Source of the DNA: Candidatus Micrarchaeum sp.
GTDB lineage: Archaea > Micrarchaeota > Micrarchaeia > CAILAH01
Direction of reading: 5' to 3'
Assembly (NCBI GenBank): GCA_020723045.1
Contig: DYJQ01000004.1
Span: 11,911-30,530 of the forward strand
Length of the DNA stretch: 18,620 nucleotides
In this document: positions 1 to 8,200 of the stretch, piece by piece
How positions within the stretch are numbered: the stretch's first letter is position 1
Layout of the letters: each line of letters starts with the position of its first letter
The notes under the pieces: generated by a model
What the model saw: the letters and a program-made list of their open reading frames with translations, nothing else
Told to the model about the DNA's origin: nothing
Database searches by the model: none
Program-made: the position numbers and the translations under genes

Positions 1-4
1 TCCT

Positions 5-27
5 TTTCTTTCTCGGAGAGAAAGAAA
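5..27. other. perfect 10-bp inverted repeat (hairpin)
   Basis: TTTCTTTCTC at 5-14 and GAGAAAGAAA at 18-27 form a perfect 10-bp stem with a 3-base loop. It lies downstream of the tRNA-like locus when read on the minus strand and could act as a 3' stabilising or processing structure. It might continue a structured RNA that runs off the window edge. Confidence 0.5.
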
Positions 28-56
28 CCGACACTAAAGAAAGCCCCTTAGCATCG

Positions 57-81
57 CCCCTTCACTAAAATGATGAAGGGG
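57..81. other. perfect 8-bp inverted repeat (hairpin)
   Basis: CCCCTTCA at 57-64 pairs perfectly with TGAAGGGG at 74-81 around a 9-base loop. It abuts the smaller GTGTG/CACAC hairpin (85-97) and the GAGGGGAG/CTCCCCTC hairpin (98-115), giving a run of stem-loops in a gene-free stretch. No coding sequence covers it. Confidence 0.5.
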
Positions 82-158
82 GAGGTGTGAACCACACGAG
101 GGGAGACCTCCCCTCAGCGACTCAAGGCGTACGCGTTACCGGATTCCGCCACCTCGGC
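73..158 (-). tRNA. type II (Leu/Ser) tRNA-like locus, degenerate or non-canonical
   Basis: Read on the minus strand, this starts GCCGAGG-TG-GCGG and continues with a D-arm having GCG/CGC pairing and a GG pair in the loop, as in Leu/Ser tRNAs. A 17-base anticodon-arm-sized stretch follows, then a perfect variable-arm-like hairpin (98-115), then a GTTC reminiscent of a T-loop (89-92). Spacing fits an 86-base type II tRNA. However, the anticodon stem, the T stem and about two of seven acceptor pairs do not form, so it cannot be called a working tRNA. The position-34 triplet would be TGA (Ser), or GAG (Leu) with a one-base shift. It may be a decayed tRNA, an intron-bearing tRNA I cannot resolve, or another structured RNA. 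A TATA-like A/T stretch lies about 30 bp upstream (184-196). Confidence 0.35.
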
Positions 159-183
159 ACACCATTTATTGTTTTCTGTTAGT

Positions 184-196
184 TTTTTAATGTTTA
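184..196. promoter_or_regulatory. TATA-like box upstream of the MscS gene, possibly bidirectional
   Basis: The A/T-only stretch around TTTTTTAATG is centred about 26 bp before the ATG at 216, the distance that gives a leaderless archaeal transcript. Read on the other strand it lies about 30 bp before the tRNA-like RNA start at 158, so it could serve both directions. This is assigned from spacing and composition only. Confidence 0.4.
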
Positions 197-215
197 GTTT
201 TTCTAAAGAAACCCA

Positions 216-1295
216 ATGGACATCAGCACACTATTCCAAGCGTTATCACTCTCACATGAAATAGCACTTTTCGGCAATACTCTTTACCAGTATTTCATGC
301 TGTTCGTAACGGTCTTTGTATTCATAATACTCTCCAAGGTAGTGTATTACCTATTCAAGAACTATGCGCGCAGGATTACTGAGAAGACAAAAACTTACTT
401 GGATGACCTTCTTGTAGGCATAGTGGAGCTTCCTCTCACAATGCTCGTGATTGTGCTGGGCGTCTACTTAGGCAATGTTGTGTTCCTGACTGAGGGCACA
501 TATATCTACGCCGTGCTCAACAACACAGTCAAGATACTCATAATAATAGATGTTGCCTGGCTCACACTGCGCATTCTCGATGCACTTCTTATACACTATA
601 TAAAGCCGTATATTGAAAAGTCTGAATCGCGGCTCGATGACCAAATCCTTCCAATACTAAGAAAGAGCATCCAGATTGTTGTAATATTAGTAACGTTAAT
701 CTTTATACTGAGCAACTTTGGTTATGATGTCACCGCACTCATAGCGGGCCTTGGCATTGGCGGTATTGCAGTAGCCCTTGCCGCACAGGATACAATAAGC
801 AACTTCATCGGCTCGCTTATCATTTTTACGAGTAAACCCTTCAAGGTTGGTGATGCGGTCAAATTCGGCGATTTCGCAGGCATTGTGCGCGAGGTAAGCC
901 TGCGAACCACTAAGTTTGAAACGTTCTACGGTACAAGGCTTATCGTCCCAAACAACAAGCTCTCAACGGATATCCTTGAGAATTTAAGCGAGGTAACAAA
1001 GCGCAGGATTGACCTTAATATAGGCCTCACATACGATACAAACTATCAAAAACTCTCGAGAGCAATGAAGATTTTGGAGAAAATACTGGCCGCACACCCA
1101 AACATCAGCGAGTATGACGTAAAATTTGTTGAGTTCGGCCCCTACTCGCTCAACATAAGTGTGTGGTACTGGATCAAGGACCTTAATGAGTACAGGAATA
1201 CTACCAACGAAGTAAACCTTGAGATAAAGAAGGCATTTGATAAGGAGGGGATAGATATGGCCTTCCCCACCCAGACGCTTTATGTAAAGCAATGA
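216..1295 (+). CDS. MscS-family small-conductance mechanosensitive channel
   Basis: The 359-residue product is a membrane channel that would open under tension to release solutes during osmotic downshock. Hydrophobic segments lie near residues 22-48, 68-92, 98-126 and 151-168. They are followed by the diagnostic Gly/Ala-rich pore helix at about 172-200 (AGLGIGGIAVALAAQD, then NFIGS). The beta domain follows (KPFKVGDAV at 207-215, then VPNNKLS at 244-250), and then the mixed alpha/beta C-terminal domain ending near 356. Four predicted N-terminal segments place it among the slightly longer MscS relatives rather than the minimal three-TM E. coli form. The ATG at 216 fits the upstream TATA-like box as a leaderless start. 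Its stop directly abuts the stop of the opposing gene at 1296. Confidence 0.94.
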   Translation: MDISTLFQALSLSHEIALFGNTLYQYFMLFVTVFVFIILSKVVYYLFKNYARRITEKTKTYLDDLLVGIVELPLTMLVIVLGVYLGNVVFLTEGTYIYAVLNNTVKILIIIDVAWLTLRILDALLIHYIKPYIEKSESRLDDQILPILRKSIQIVVILVTLIFILSNFGYDVTALIAGLGIGGIAVALAAQDTISNFIGSLIIFTSKPFKVGDAVKFGDFAGIVREVSLRTTKFETFYGTRLIVPNNKLSTDILENLSEVTKRRIDLNIGLTYDTNYQKLSRAMKILEKILAAHPNISEYDVKFVEFGPYSLNISVWYWIKDLNEYRNTTNEVNLEIKKAFDKEGIDMAFPTQTLYVKQ

Positions 1296-1910
1296 TTAAT
1301 CCGATTTTTTCGTTTCAATTGCAAGCTTAATCTTCCGCAGGAATTCATCCGGGTCCATCTGGCCGGTTATGCTTATACGGCCGTTTATTACTGTCTTTGG
1401 TGTAGCACCCACCCCATACTTTATAGCAAGCTCCGGCAACTGCACGCAGTCAACAATCTTTACTTTGATGTTCTTGTTGAGCGATGCAAATTCATACGCC
1501 CACCGCACCTGTAGGGGCGAGAGGGGGCATGCAGGCGATATGTAGACGTCAACTGTCACGCTATCCTTTATGGCCCTTATTTCCTTTGCGACCATATCAC
1601 CGCAAAAGTACGTGCCGTTTGAGTTGTCAATCAGAAAGTGCAGGAACGGCCCAGTCTGTGTTCCTGTAGGCATCCCCCTGTAAACCAGGTTATCAAGTAT
1701 TCTTATCCCGGGGCAGAGTGCCATATCCTTTTTCTCATGCATTTTTATCTTGCCCTTTGATACATCGCATATCTTCTTGAGAAACAGCGTAATGGTATTG
1801 CAGAGAGTACAGTGGGGGCACGCCAAGACCTCGAGTGTGGTGCCTTTCTTTAGGTTTTTTCTGAACTCATTCTCAAGGAGTGTCAATGTGACGTCATCAA
1901 GTATCGGCAT
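1296..1910 (-). CDS. two-domain thioredoxin-fold protein (protein disulfide oxidoreductase-like)
   Basis: The 204-residue product resembles archaeal PDO proteins (two fused thioredoxin/glutaredoxin folds), which make or shuffle disulfides. The N-terminal fold has C31-P-H-C34-T-L-C37 after a beta strand. The C-terminal fold has SPACPLSPLQ (128-131 = CPLS) followed by a cis-Pro signature GATPK (168-172). PDOs usually carry CPYC at the second site, so here the resolving Cys is replaced by Ser. The reading frame extends upstream to 2102, but those codons lie inside the divergent aminotransferase gene. The ATG at 1910 sits about 28 bp from a TATA box and is the likely start. It could instead be a reductase or isomerase; PDO-like fold is fairly sure, activity is not. 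Confidence 0.75.
   Translation of the reverse strand: MPILDDVTLTLLENEFRKNLKKGTTLEVLACPHCTLCNTITLFLKKICDVSKGKIKMHEKKDMALCPGIRILDNLVYRGMPTGTQTGPFLHFLIDNSNGTYFCGDMVAKEIRAIKDSVTVDVYISPACPLSPLQVRWAYEFASLNKNIKVKIVDCVQLPELAIKYGVGATPKTVINGRISITGQMDPDEFLRKIKLAIETKKSD
1305..1310 (+). terminator. U-tract terminator for the MscS gene
   Basis: Six T residues begin 10 bases after the MscS stop codon. They lie inside the opposing gene, where they are the two AAA lysine codons of its KKSD C-terminus. Archaeal RNA polymerase terminates at U-rich tracts without needing a hairpin, so this is the likely stop for the channel transcript. Confidence 0.45.
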
Positions 1911-1933
1911 AAAACAACCTATCACAGTGCACA

Positions 1934-1946
1934 ATTTTAAATATTT
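1934..1946. promoter_or_regulatory. near-symmetrical bidirectional TATA box
   Basis: The core TTTAAA (1936-1941) within TTTTAAATATTT reads as a TATA box on both strands. Its centre is about 27 bp from the ATG of the aminotransferase (1966, +) and about 28 bp from the ATG of the thioredoxin-fold gene (1910, -). Archaeal transcription starts about 22-27 bp past the TATA centre, so both transcripts would be leaderless or nearly so. There is no room for separate promoters. Confidence 0.6.
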
Positions 1947-1965
1947 CCTTTGCAATGAATTTTTC

Positions 1966-3132
1966 ATGAAACTATATTCGCGCAACTTAGATGGGATAGT
2001 ATATCCAATACGTGCAATCGAAGCACTGGCAGAGAAATACGGAAAAGAGAAGAAGCTGTTCCATCTCAACATAGGCGACCCCGTTAGACTGGGTATGCAC
2101 ACCCCCCGAGTTGTTTGTGATGCGGCGGCACAGCAAATACTTGCAGGTAAGAATTTCTATTCCCCATCCAACGGTTGTGTGGAAGCGCGGGAGGCGGTTG
2201 CCCGTTTTTATAATGAGCGCAACATTCACATAATGAGCGATGATGTGTACATGACCTCTGGTGTGACTGAGGCCATAAACCTGCTTTACCTATCGCTTTT
2301 CAACCGGGGCGAATCGATAGCACTCCCGCGGCCGTACTATCCATTATATGAGAACCTTGCTAGGCTGTACTCGTTGCGCATAAACTTCTATGACCTTGAT
2401 GAGAATGGCTACCCGGATATAGAGCGCTTGGAAAGAAGTATGAGCAAAAAAACAAAAGCAGTCGTTCTCATAAACCCAAACAACCCTATGGGCTCAAACC
2501 TCAACAAAAAAATGCTTGATGAGGTTAAGGAGACGGTGCTCTCGCGTGGTTCAATCCTGATTTCAGATGAGATATACTCTGAGATGGCTTTTGATGGTAA
2601 TATGAGTTATGCACAGGCAGGGAGTGAGGAGGATAGAGTGATCACGCTGGGGGGCATATCCAAATCGCACCGTGTGCCCGGCTGGCGGCTTGGCTGGGCA
2701 GTGTTTGGGAGGGATAAATCCCTGAATAAACTGCGTGAAAACTTTGAGAAACTGCTTCAGTTGAGGTTGAGCTCACCCGCACCGTTTCAGTACGCATTGC
2801 CCCATCTTCTCTTTGACCGTGCTTTCCTACGGCCTTACATGAGTGCACTCATGAAAAATGCCGCTATCGTGCAAAAGAGAGTGCGCGAAACGGATGCACT
2901 CTCAGTAAATAAGATTGATGCTGCATTATATGCCTTCTTGAAGATGAACTGGAGGCAGAAGAGCTCATCATTCGTGGCAGACCTCATAAAGAATCAAGGG
3001 GTGGTTGCAGTGCCCGGGAGCGGTTTCGGAAGGGAAGGCTATTTCAGGATAGTTTTTGCTGGCAGTAGGGATGATTTGGAAGAGGCGATGGATAGGATAG
3101 TGGCTGAGGCAGATAAAAAATACATGGCATAG
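1966..3132 (+). CDS. class I/II pyridoxal-phosphate aminotransferase (alanine/aspartate type)
   Basis: The 388-residue product transfers amino groups between an amino acid and a 2-oxo acid, using PLP, in the cytosol. Visible fold-type I landmarks are the NIGDP substrate loop (35-39), YSPSNG (65-70), NPNNP (170-174), the PLP-binding SDEIY (200-204), and the Schiff-base Lys233 in GGISKSHRVPGWRLGW. Arg361 in YFRIVFA is the likely carboxylate-binding residue. The usual NPNNPTG is NPNNPMG here. The arrangement fits archaeal alanine or aspartate aminotransferases, but substrate cannot be decided from sequence. The frame is open back to 1750, but the upstream residues are non-homologous and antisense to the neighbouring gene. 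The ATG at 1966 suits the TATA box spacing and gives normal family length. Confidence 0.93.
   Translation: MKLYSRNLDGIVYPIRAIEALAEKYGKEKKLFHLNIGDPVRLGMHTPRVVCDAAAQQILAGKNFYSPSNGCVEAREAVARFYNERNIHIMSDDVYMTSGVTEAINLLYLSLFNRGESIALPRPYYPLYENLARLYSLRINFYDLDENGYPDIERLERSMSKKTKAVVLINPNNPMGSNLNKKMLDEVKETVLSRGSILISDEIYSEMAFDGNMSYAQAGSEEDRVITLGGISKSHRVPGWRLGWAVFGRDKSLNKLRENFEKLLQLRLSSPAPFQYALPHLLFDRAFLRPYMSALMKNAAIVQKRVRETDALSVNKIDAALYAFLKMNWRQKSSSFVADLIKNQGVVAVPGSGFGREGYFRIVFAGSRDDLEEAMDRIVAEADKKYMA
3115..3120 (-). terminator. U-tract terminator for the lipoprotein transcript
   Basis: Read on the minus strand this is six T residues, about 50 bases after the lipoprotein stop. On the plus strand they are the Lys-Lys codons of the aminotransferase C-terminus (DKKYMA). 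It is likely an intrinsic U-tract terminator by position and composition only. Confidence 0.35.
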
Positions 3133-3168
3133 GGTTCTTTTCTTTCTCACAAGCGCCTTTTTTCGCTC

Positions 3169-5232
3169 TCACTTGGTTGTTGATCCCTGCCCGCCCCCTC
3201 CCTGCTGTGTCTGCTCTCTGGGCATATCTACGCCAGTTATTGACATGAACAAATCGTTAAGCTCGCAGTTGTCCCTGTACTCAGCATAATCTTTCAGTAC
3301 TTGACAGGGGAGTGGGTATTGAGTAAACCCTTGTTGATTGTTCCCGCTACTGTGTGTGGAGCCCCCTCCAGCCACTCCATTACATATTAAGTATAGGTTA
3401 TCCATATTCACGATTGTACCACCGCTCCCATCGATAGGCTTGCCGTTCAAGATCGCGTTGTAGTATTCAGGTTTTTCTTTCTTGAGCACGTACATGAACG
3501 CAACCTTCCCCAACTCCTCCCAATAATCCCCTGTCGGTTTGAGGTTATCGTAGCTTATTAGCCCATTGTCAGCCAGCTCCTTTTCAGTGTCATACCAATC
3601 ACTGCAGTTGAACTCCACACTCTCTTTCTCGAACGCACGCAGGAGATGCCTGCTTATGCTACATCTCTCAGCATTTATCTCAACCTTAGGATAGCCCCAT
3701 CTGCAATCTTCCGGCTCTGTAGAAACTATGTAATCTTTCCACTGAGTCCATTGATCTGCAATCGTCTCCATATCTCCAAAATCGACCTCTGGGATACAGA
3801 GCGAGTAGTCACTAATCGAACCAGAACCTACACTAATCTGCGTATTGTACTTATTGAGGTCTGTTTCGTTTATGGCCCGCATCCTGTGCACGCTCAGGTA
3901 TTCGCACACATTAGTAATGTTAACGCCGTTGCTTTGGAATACTATCGGCTCTTTTTTATACGGCATGTCGTTATAGTACTTGCACAACTTGACCCAATCA
4001 TCCATATCTACGCTGTATTGATTTGATGCGATACTTATTGCACTCTTCTTTCCATTGAGTGGGTTGTTATCAAAGTCAAAATACTGCGAATATGCCATCC
4101 CAAATATGCCCGTCATTCTCATATACTCAATCGATGTGTAGGCTGCCTGTGCAATCTGCTTCTCTTTGCCTCTACATGATTCGTCTATTGATAGTATCAG
4201 GAATGACGGCTTTTCATACTTATTGAGGATATACCTGCTCCTATTCATTGCAAGTGCGAGTGCAAACCCACCATCGCAATTGTAATCATCTTTGTTTATG
4301 TTGAGTATAGTGATTATTGCAGTTGTCTTATTTTTGAGCATATCCGGCGCACTGTTCTTCACGCTGTCCAATACCGTGAATATGCTGTCCGGCTCATCTG
4401 GTAATGGATTGCTCTGGTTTGGAAACAGTGCAATCTTGCACCCTCTTATTTCCATCGTTTCTTTCTCGGTACAATTTTCTACTGTGACAGGCATGCCAGT
4501 AACAGGGTCGAAACTTGTCTCCACTGTTTCCCATCTCACACACAACTGCTTCGTTTTAACATTGCAATTATCATATATCGTGTTCACCTGTTTTTTAATC
4601 TTTTCCACAGTATCTGGCGTCTCATTAAAGAGTGCCTCAGGCACGAGAAATACAGACCCCTCTATATCCGCATTCATCATGAAGTCCTTTATCCATTTGC
4701 TCTCAATATACGTGCCTTCTGTATAGAATATGTAGATTGGTATTACACCCTTTTTGAGCTCGCACTCAATCGCATTACCTTCACTCGTATCAAGCACACC
4801 ACCCAGCCCCGCCTTGTCGTAGAACGGCGGCCTGTATTTACTGTAGAGCACTTTAACTACATACTCTTGATGTGCATTGCACCTCAGGTTAGCCTCCTCA
4901 AACTCAGTATATGAGGCGCCCTGCCCCACTCCAAAGTCCTTCACGAAATTGAGCGAATCGTAATTTAGATATTCGTATATGAACATGCGCGAGCAGTTCT
5001 GCTTGAAGTAGCACGACCCATCCTTGAGGTCATTGTTTGGGGTTAATGCATCGAGCAGAAAGCTGCCAGTACTGTTGGTGCAGAGCATACACGTACAATC
5101 AACAGTGTTTATCACATTCGGCGCTGCTTTGAGCGTTACATCATTAAACTCTTCAGGTGGTTGTAAGCATCCAGAAGATAGCAGTGCAAGGAATAGCACA
5201 AAGAATAACGGCGTCAGTATTTTATTATCCAT
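3169..5232 (-). CDS. Cys-rich predicted lipoprotein of unknown function
   Basis: I do not recognise the family. The 687-residue protein starts with a signal peptide and a lipobox-like LSSGC (Cys22), so it is probably lipid-anchored on the outside of the membrane. It has 22 further cysteines, including a CTCMLC cluster (46-51) just after the anchor, and about ten N-x-S/T sequons (for example 53, 79, 203, 253, 272, 301, 330, 438, 455, 542). That fits an exported, disulfide-bonded, possibly glycosylated protein. The C-terminus is a Gly/Gln-rich tail. No enzyme motif is evident. The ATG at 5232 follows a G-rich GGGGGATGATG that could act as a ribosome-binding site. It lies 46 bp downstream of the giant gene and is probably co-transcribed with it. 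Confidence 0.82.
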   Translation of the reverse strand: MDNKILTPLFFVLFLALLSSGCLQPPEEFNDVTLKAAPNVINTVDCTCMLCTNSTGSFLLDALTPNNDLKDGSCYFKQNCSRMFIYEYLNYDSLNFVKDFGVGQGASYTEFEEANLRCNAHQEYVVKVLYSKYRPPFYDKAGLGGVLDTSEGNAIECELKKGVIPIYIFYTEGTYIESKWIKDFMMNADIEGSVFLVPEALFNETPDTVEKIKKQVNTIYDNCNVKTKQLCVRWETVETSFDPVTGMPVTVENCTEKETMEIRGCKIALFPNQSNPLPDEPDSIFTVLDSVKNSAPDMLKNKTTAIITILNINKDDYNCDGGFALALAMNRSRYILNKYEKPSFLILSIDESCRGKEKQIAQAAYTSIEYMRMTGIFGMAYSQYFDFDNNPLNGKKSAISIASNQYSVDMDDWVKLCKYYNDMPYKKEPIVFQSNGVNITNVCEYLSVHRMRAINETDLNKYNTQISVGSGSISDYSLCIPEVDFGDMETIADQWTQWKDYIVSTEPEDCRWGYPKVEINAERCSISRHLLRAFEKESVEFNCSDWYDTEKELADNGLISYDNLKPTGDYWEELGKVAFMYVLKKEKPEYYNAILNGKPIDGSGGTIVNMDNLYLICNGVAGGGSTHSSGNNQQGFTQYPLPCQVLKDYAEYRDNCELNDLFMSITGVDMPREQTQQGGGGQGSTTK

Positions 5233-5278
5233 ACTTCATCATCCCCCAAATCCTTTCTTTTCCGTCCTCCCCCCTTCT

Positions 5279-8200
5279 TCATTCAATGTAACTTCCTTCG
5301 CCTCCAAAGTACATCCCACTCATCAACCTTCTCTCAATCCTCCTTCTTATCCACATGTCTGTCTCTGGGTGAATGTGTTCTTTTGCAAAGTACCATGATT
5401 TCTTAGCAAACCCAAACAAACCCCTCCTGTACCCGTAGACCATTAACATGGCAAGCGGTGGCCACATGCCCGTTGCCGCAAGCATCACTGATGGCATAAA
5501 CACCATTGGAAGCAGGTGCTCCCTCTTTGATAAGGCAGTGAGCTGTATCATCTCGGTTGCAACAGTAACCGGCTTCTGCGTTCTCCTATAGATATCTCCA
5601 TATGCCGTGTACCTCATACCTGGCAGGCTCAAGTGCGGGTTGTAGTTGAACATGTTGAATGTTCTTTGCGGATACATAGTCGCACCCGTGCCAAGAGCGC
5701 TGGGGAAGTACTCAATCTCCCTGCCGGCTATGAATTTCGTGTTGGCCGCACTGCCGTAGATACCCACATCCATGAGATGCTCAGGCGTCTTCTTCATCGA
5801 CCGCCCCTCTTTCATAGTGTAGATCATATCCTTAAAGTCCATCACAAGGTCGTTGGGTTTATAGAGCTCATAGTTGATTATGTCACGTGGGCCCCGCGGT
5901 GTTGATTTAAAGCCTACTAAGCCTCCAAACATAATCTCCATGAACTCACTCATTCTTACCTCACCGTATGGGTTTGCAGTGAGTAGGTATGGGAAGTATG
6001 TGCGCGGGGGCAACCCAGCAGCAGTTGCCCTGAGCGATTCACCCATCCTTGCAACCTTATTCTTGAACATTGTGTAAAGGTATGCCTGCAGCAGGCTTAT
6101 GCTGTCTTGTCCTTTACCCATAGGTGCGTACACTGCAGGTATGTTCGAGAATTTCATGAGCATTGCATACCTCCTCTTGTACATCTGTTGTGCCTTCATT
6201 ATGGGATATGACAACAGCACTGCTGTGAACCAGCCCTTGTTTGCATATTTACCGTACGTTCCCATACTTTGTATCAGTGAAGATGCAATAGGCCCACTAA
6301 ACTGAAAACCAGCTATCCCGCTTATATCAAGCCCAAATGCCCCTACCCTACCGTGCATCCCTGCCCGCATGGATGAGTACTGTGCCTGTGCATAATCAAG
6401 GAACTTGTCTACTATGAATGCCATATTCCTCATACGCGCGTCTACAATCTTCTCCAACTCTGACCTTTGTGCACCAGCCTGTTTTACCTTGTTTGAGTAT
6501 TCAAACACCTCCTTTACAAGGTCATTCTTGGGCGTTGCAATCCCACTTGGAGTTATGTGACTGTCATATTCAGCGGCCTTGGCCTTGTTGTAGTGAAAGA
6601 GGGACTTCACGAATTCAGTGAAGTACTTAGTTCTCTTCAACCAGCTGAATTTAGTCGGCCTGCTCACCAACAAGCTAATCTTCATATCCGCATCCAGTCT
6701 CTTTTCCATCTCTTTGAGGTCTTTATACCTATTATTCAGGCTCACCACTTTCGGCCTTATGTCAACTGCCAGCATTTCTTTGACTGCATTTAAAGAAGGC
6801 CTATACTCACTCTTAATCCTTCCCTCTATGTCTGCAAATGCGGCACTCTCACGGCCAATCGCGCCCCTGCTATTCTCAAGTTTGCTTGAAACATTTTTGA
6901 TGGTCTCCATTGCATTTTGTACTCTTTTATCATTTATTTTGCTGAGTGCACTAGCAATATTATTTAGTCCATTAACCACCTTTTCCAGCGTGCTCACAGT
7001 GTTCTGCAGATTGTTGTGTGCATTGGTGAGCGGGGTTATAACAGCTCCACCGTCGCCAAGCGATTCTCTTATATTCCCAAATCTTTCCAGTATATTCCCA
7101 AATCTTTCCAGTATGTTCTCTGGGTTAATATCTTCAGTGGAATCGATGAGTGTTTTTTTGTTATCTGCCTGTGTAGACAGTTGGCTGGATAGCGAGGAAA
7201 TCTCGTTTATGCCATTATTGAGCAGTGTTTCCGCGTTATCAATTTCACCCAGTAATTTTCCTATATGGTTTTTCTCCCTCCTTACATCTGTTGTATCTCT
7301 TCCCGCATTAGCCAGCTCATTCTGGTATTGCTGGAGCGCATTCTTCGCATTCCCAAGCAGTGCATATACGCTCTTAATCTCACCGGCAATCTTATCTATT
7401 CTTTCGCCCATTTTCTCTAACGTATCGTGTTCATCAGCATAATTGGGCAGTTCATTAAGCACCCCTCTTATATCTTCTACCACTTCCTTAACCTTACCCT
7501 CGATCAATTTCTTATCCTCCTCGCATGCATTAAGCTGCTGTCTATACTGTTCAAACCAATATCTGCTCTTAGTATTCATATCGTTGAGGCCCTCCATCAT
7601 CAAGTATGAGCCAACATGATCACTGAATGCTTCAATCACCCTATCAGTATCCTCCCAAAAGTCTAAGTTGGCTTTGTTTACGCTGTTTATTGCATTTTTT
7701 AGGCCATTAATCTCTGTGTTTATCTCCGTTTCGATGCGCGAGAGCCGCTCATAGTGAGGGTCTCCTGGGACCATTGATTTTTTGTCATCTGTGATGCGCC
7801 CCAACTGTATTTCGTATTCCTCTTTTGTTTTCTCCGCTTCGGCTATGAGGTCGTTGAGCAGTTTTTTAGGATTAATGGATTCCTTAAGTGCTGAAAAGTC
7901 TTCATCTTTCATTTCATGTTCTTTTTCTTGCACCACTCTCCACTTGTAAATATCGAGCAGTTTCTTTGCCAACCCCTCATTTTTGAGCACGTTTTTCGAG
8001 AGGTCCTCGATATCATTTATAGAAGATAACATCCCAGTATATCCACTCACACCACGTTTTATGAACTCCGCATGCCTTGTATATACTACAACGCTGGCCG
8101 CCGCCTCAGCCATCGTCCCGATATATTGACCGCCAATAAAAGAACCTGCTTGGATAGCGAGCCAGTCATAGAAACTCCTGAGCCAGTTTTTATCTGCGCG

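Noticed and set aside
73..132. Canonical 37/38 intron in the tRNA-like locus, pairing TACGC with GTGTG
   Set aside because: The stem can be drawn with G-U pairs, but no T-arm or acceptor 3' strand follows in the remaining sequence, so a spliced tRNA is not supported.
1..160. SRP RNA or RNase P RNA
   Set aside because: Some G-rich words recall the SRP Alu domain, but the perfect local hairpins do not fit its long-range helix 5, and no RNase P core motifs are seen.
1750..1965. 72-residue N-terminal extension of the aminotransferase
   Set aside because: It is antisense to the thioredoxin-fold gene and upstream of the promoter; the family's N-terminal region begins at the ATG at 1966.
1911..2102. 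N-terminal extension of the thioredoxin-fold gene (64 further residues in frame)
   Set aside because: It runs antisense through the aminotransferase start, lacks family similarity, and the TATA box at 1934-1946 would lie inside it.
6618..7442. 274-residue plus-strand open frame inside the giant gene
   Set aside because: Its Ser/Leu/Phe-rich product is the shadow of a Glu/Lys/Asn-rich coiled coil on the other strand; no promoter or family match.
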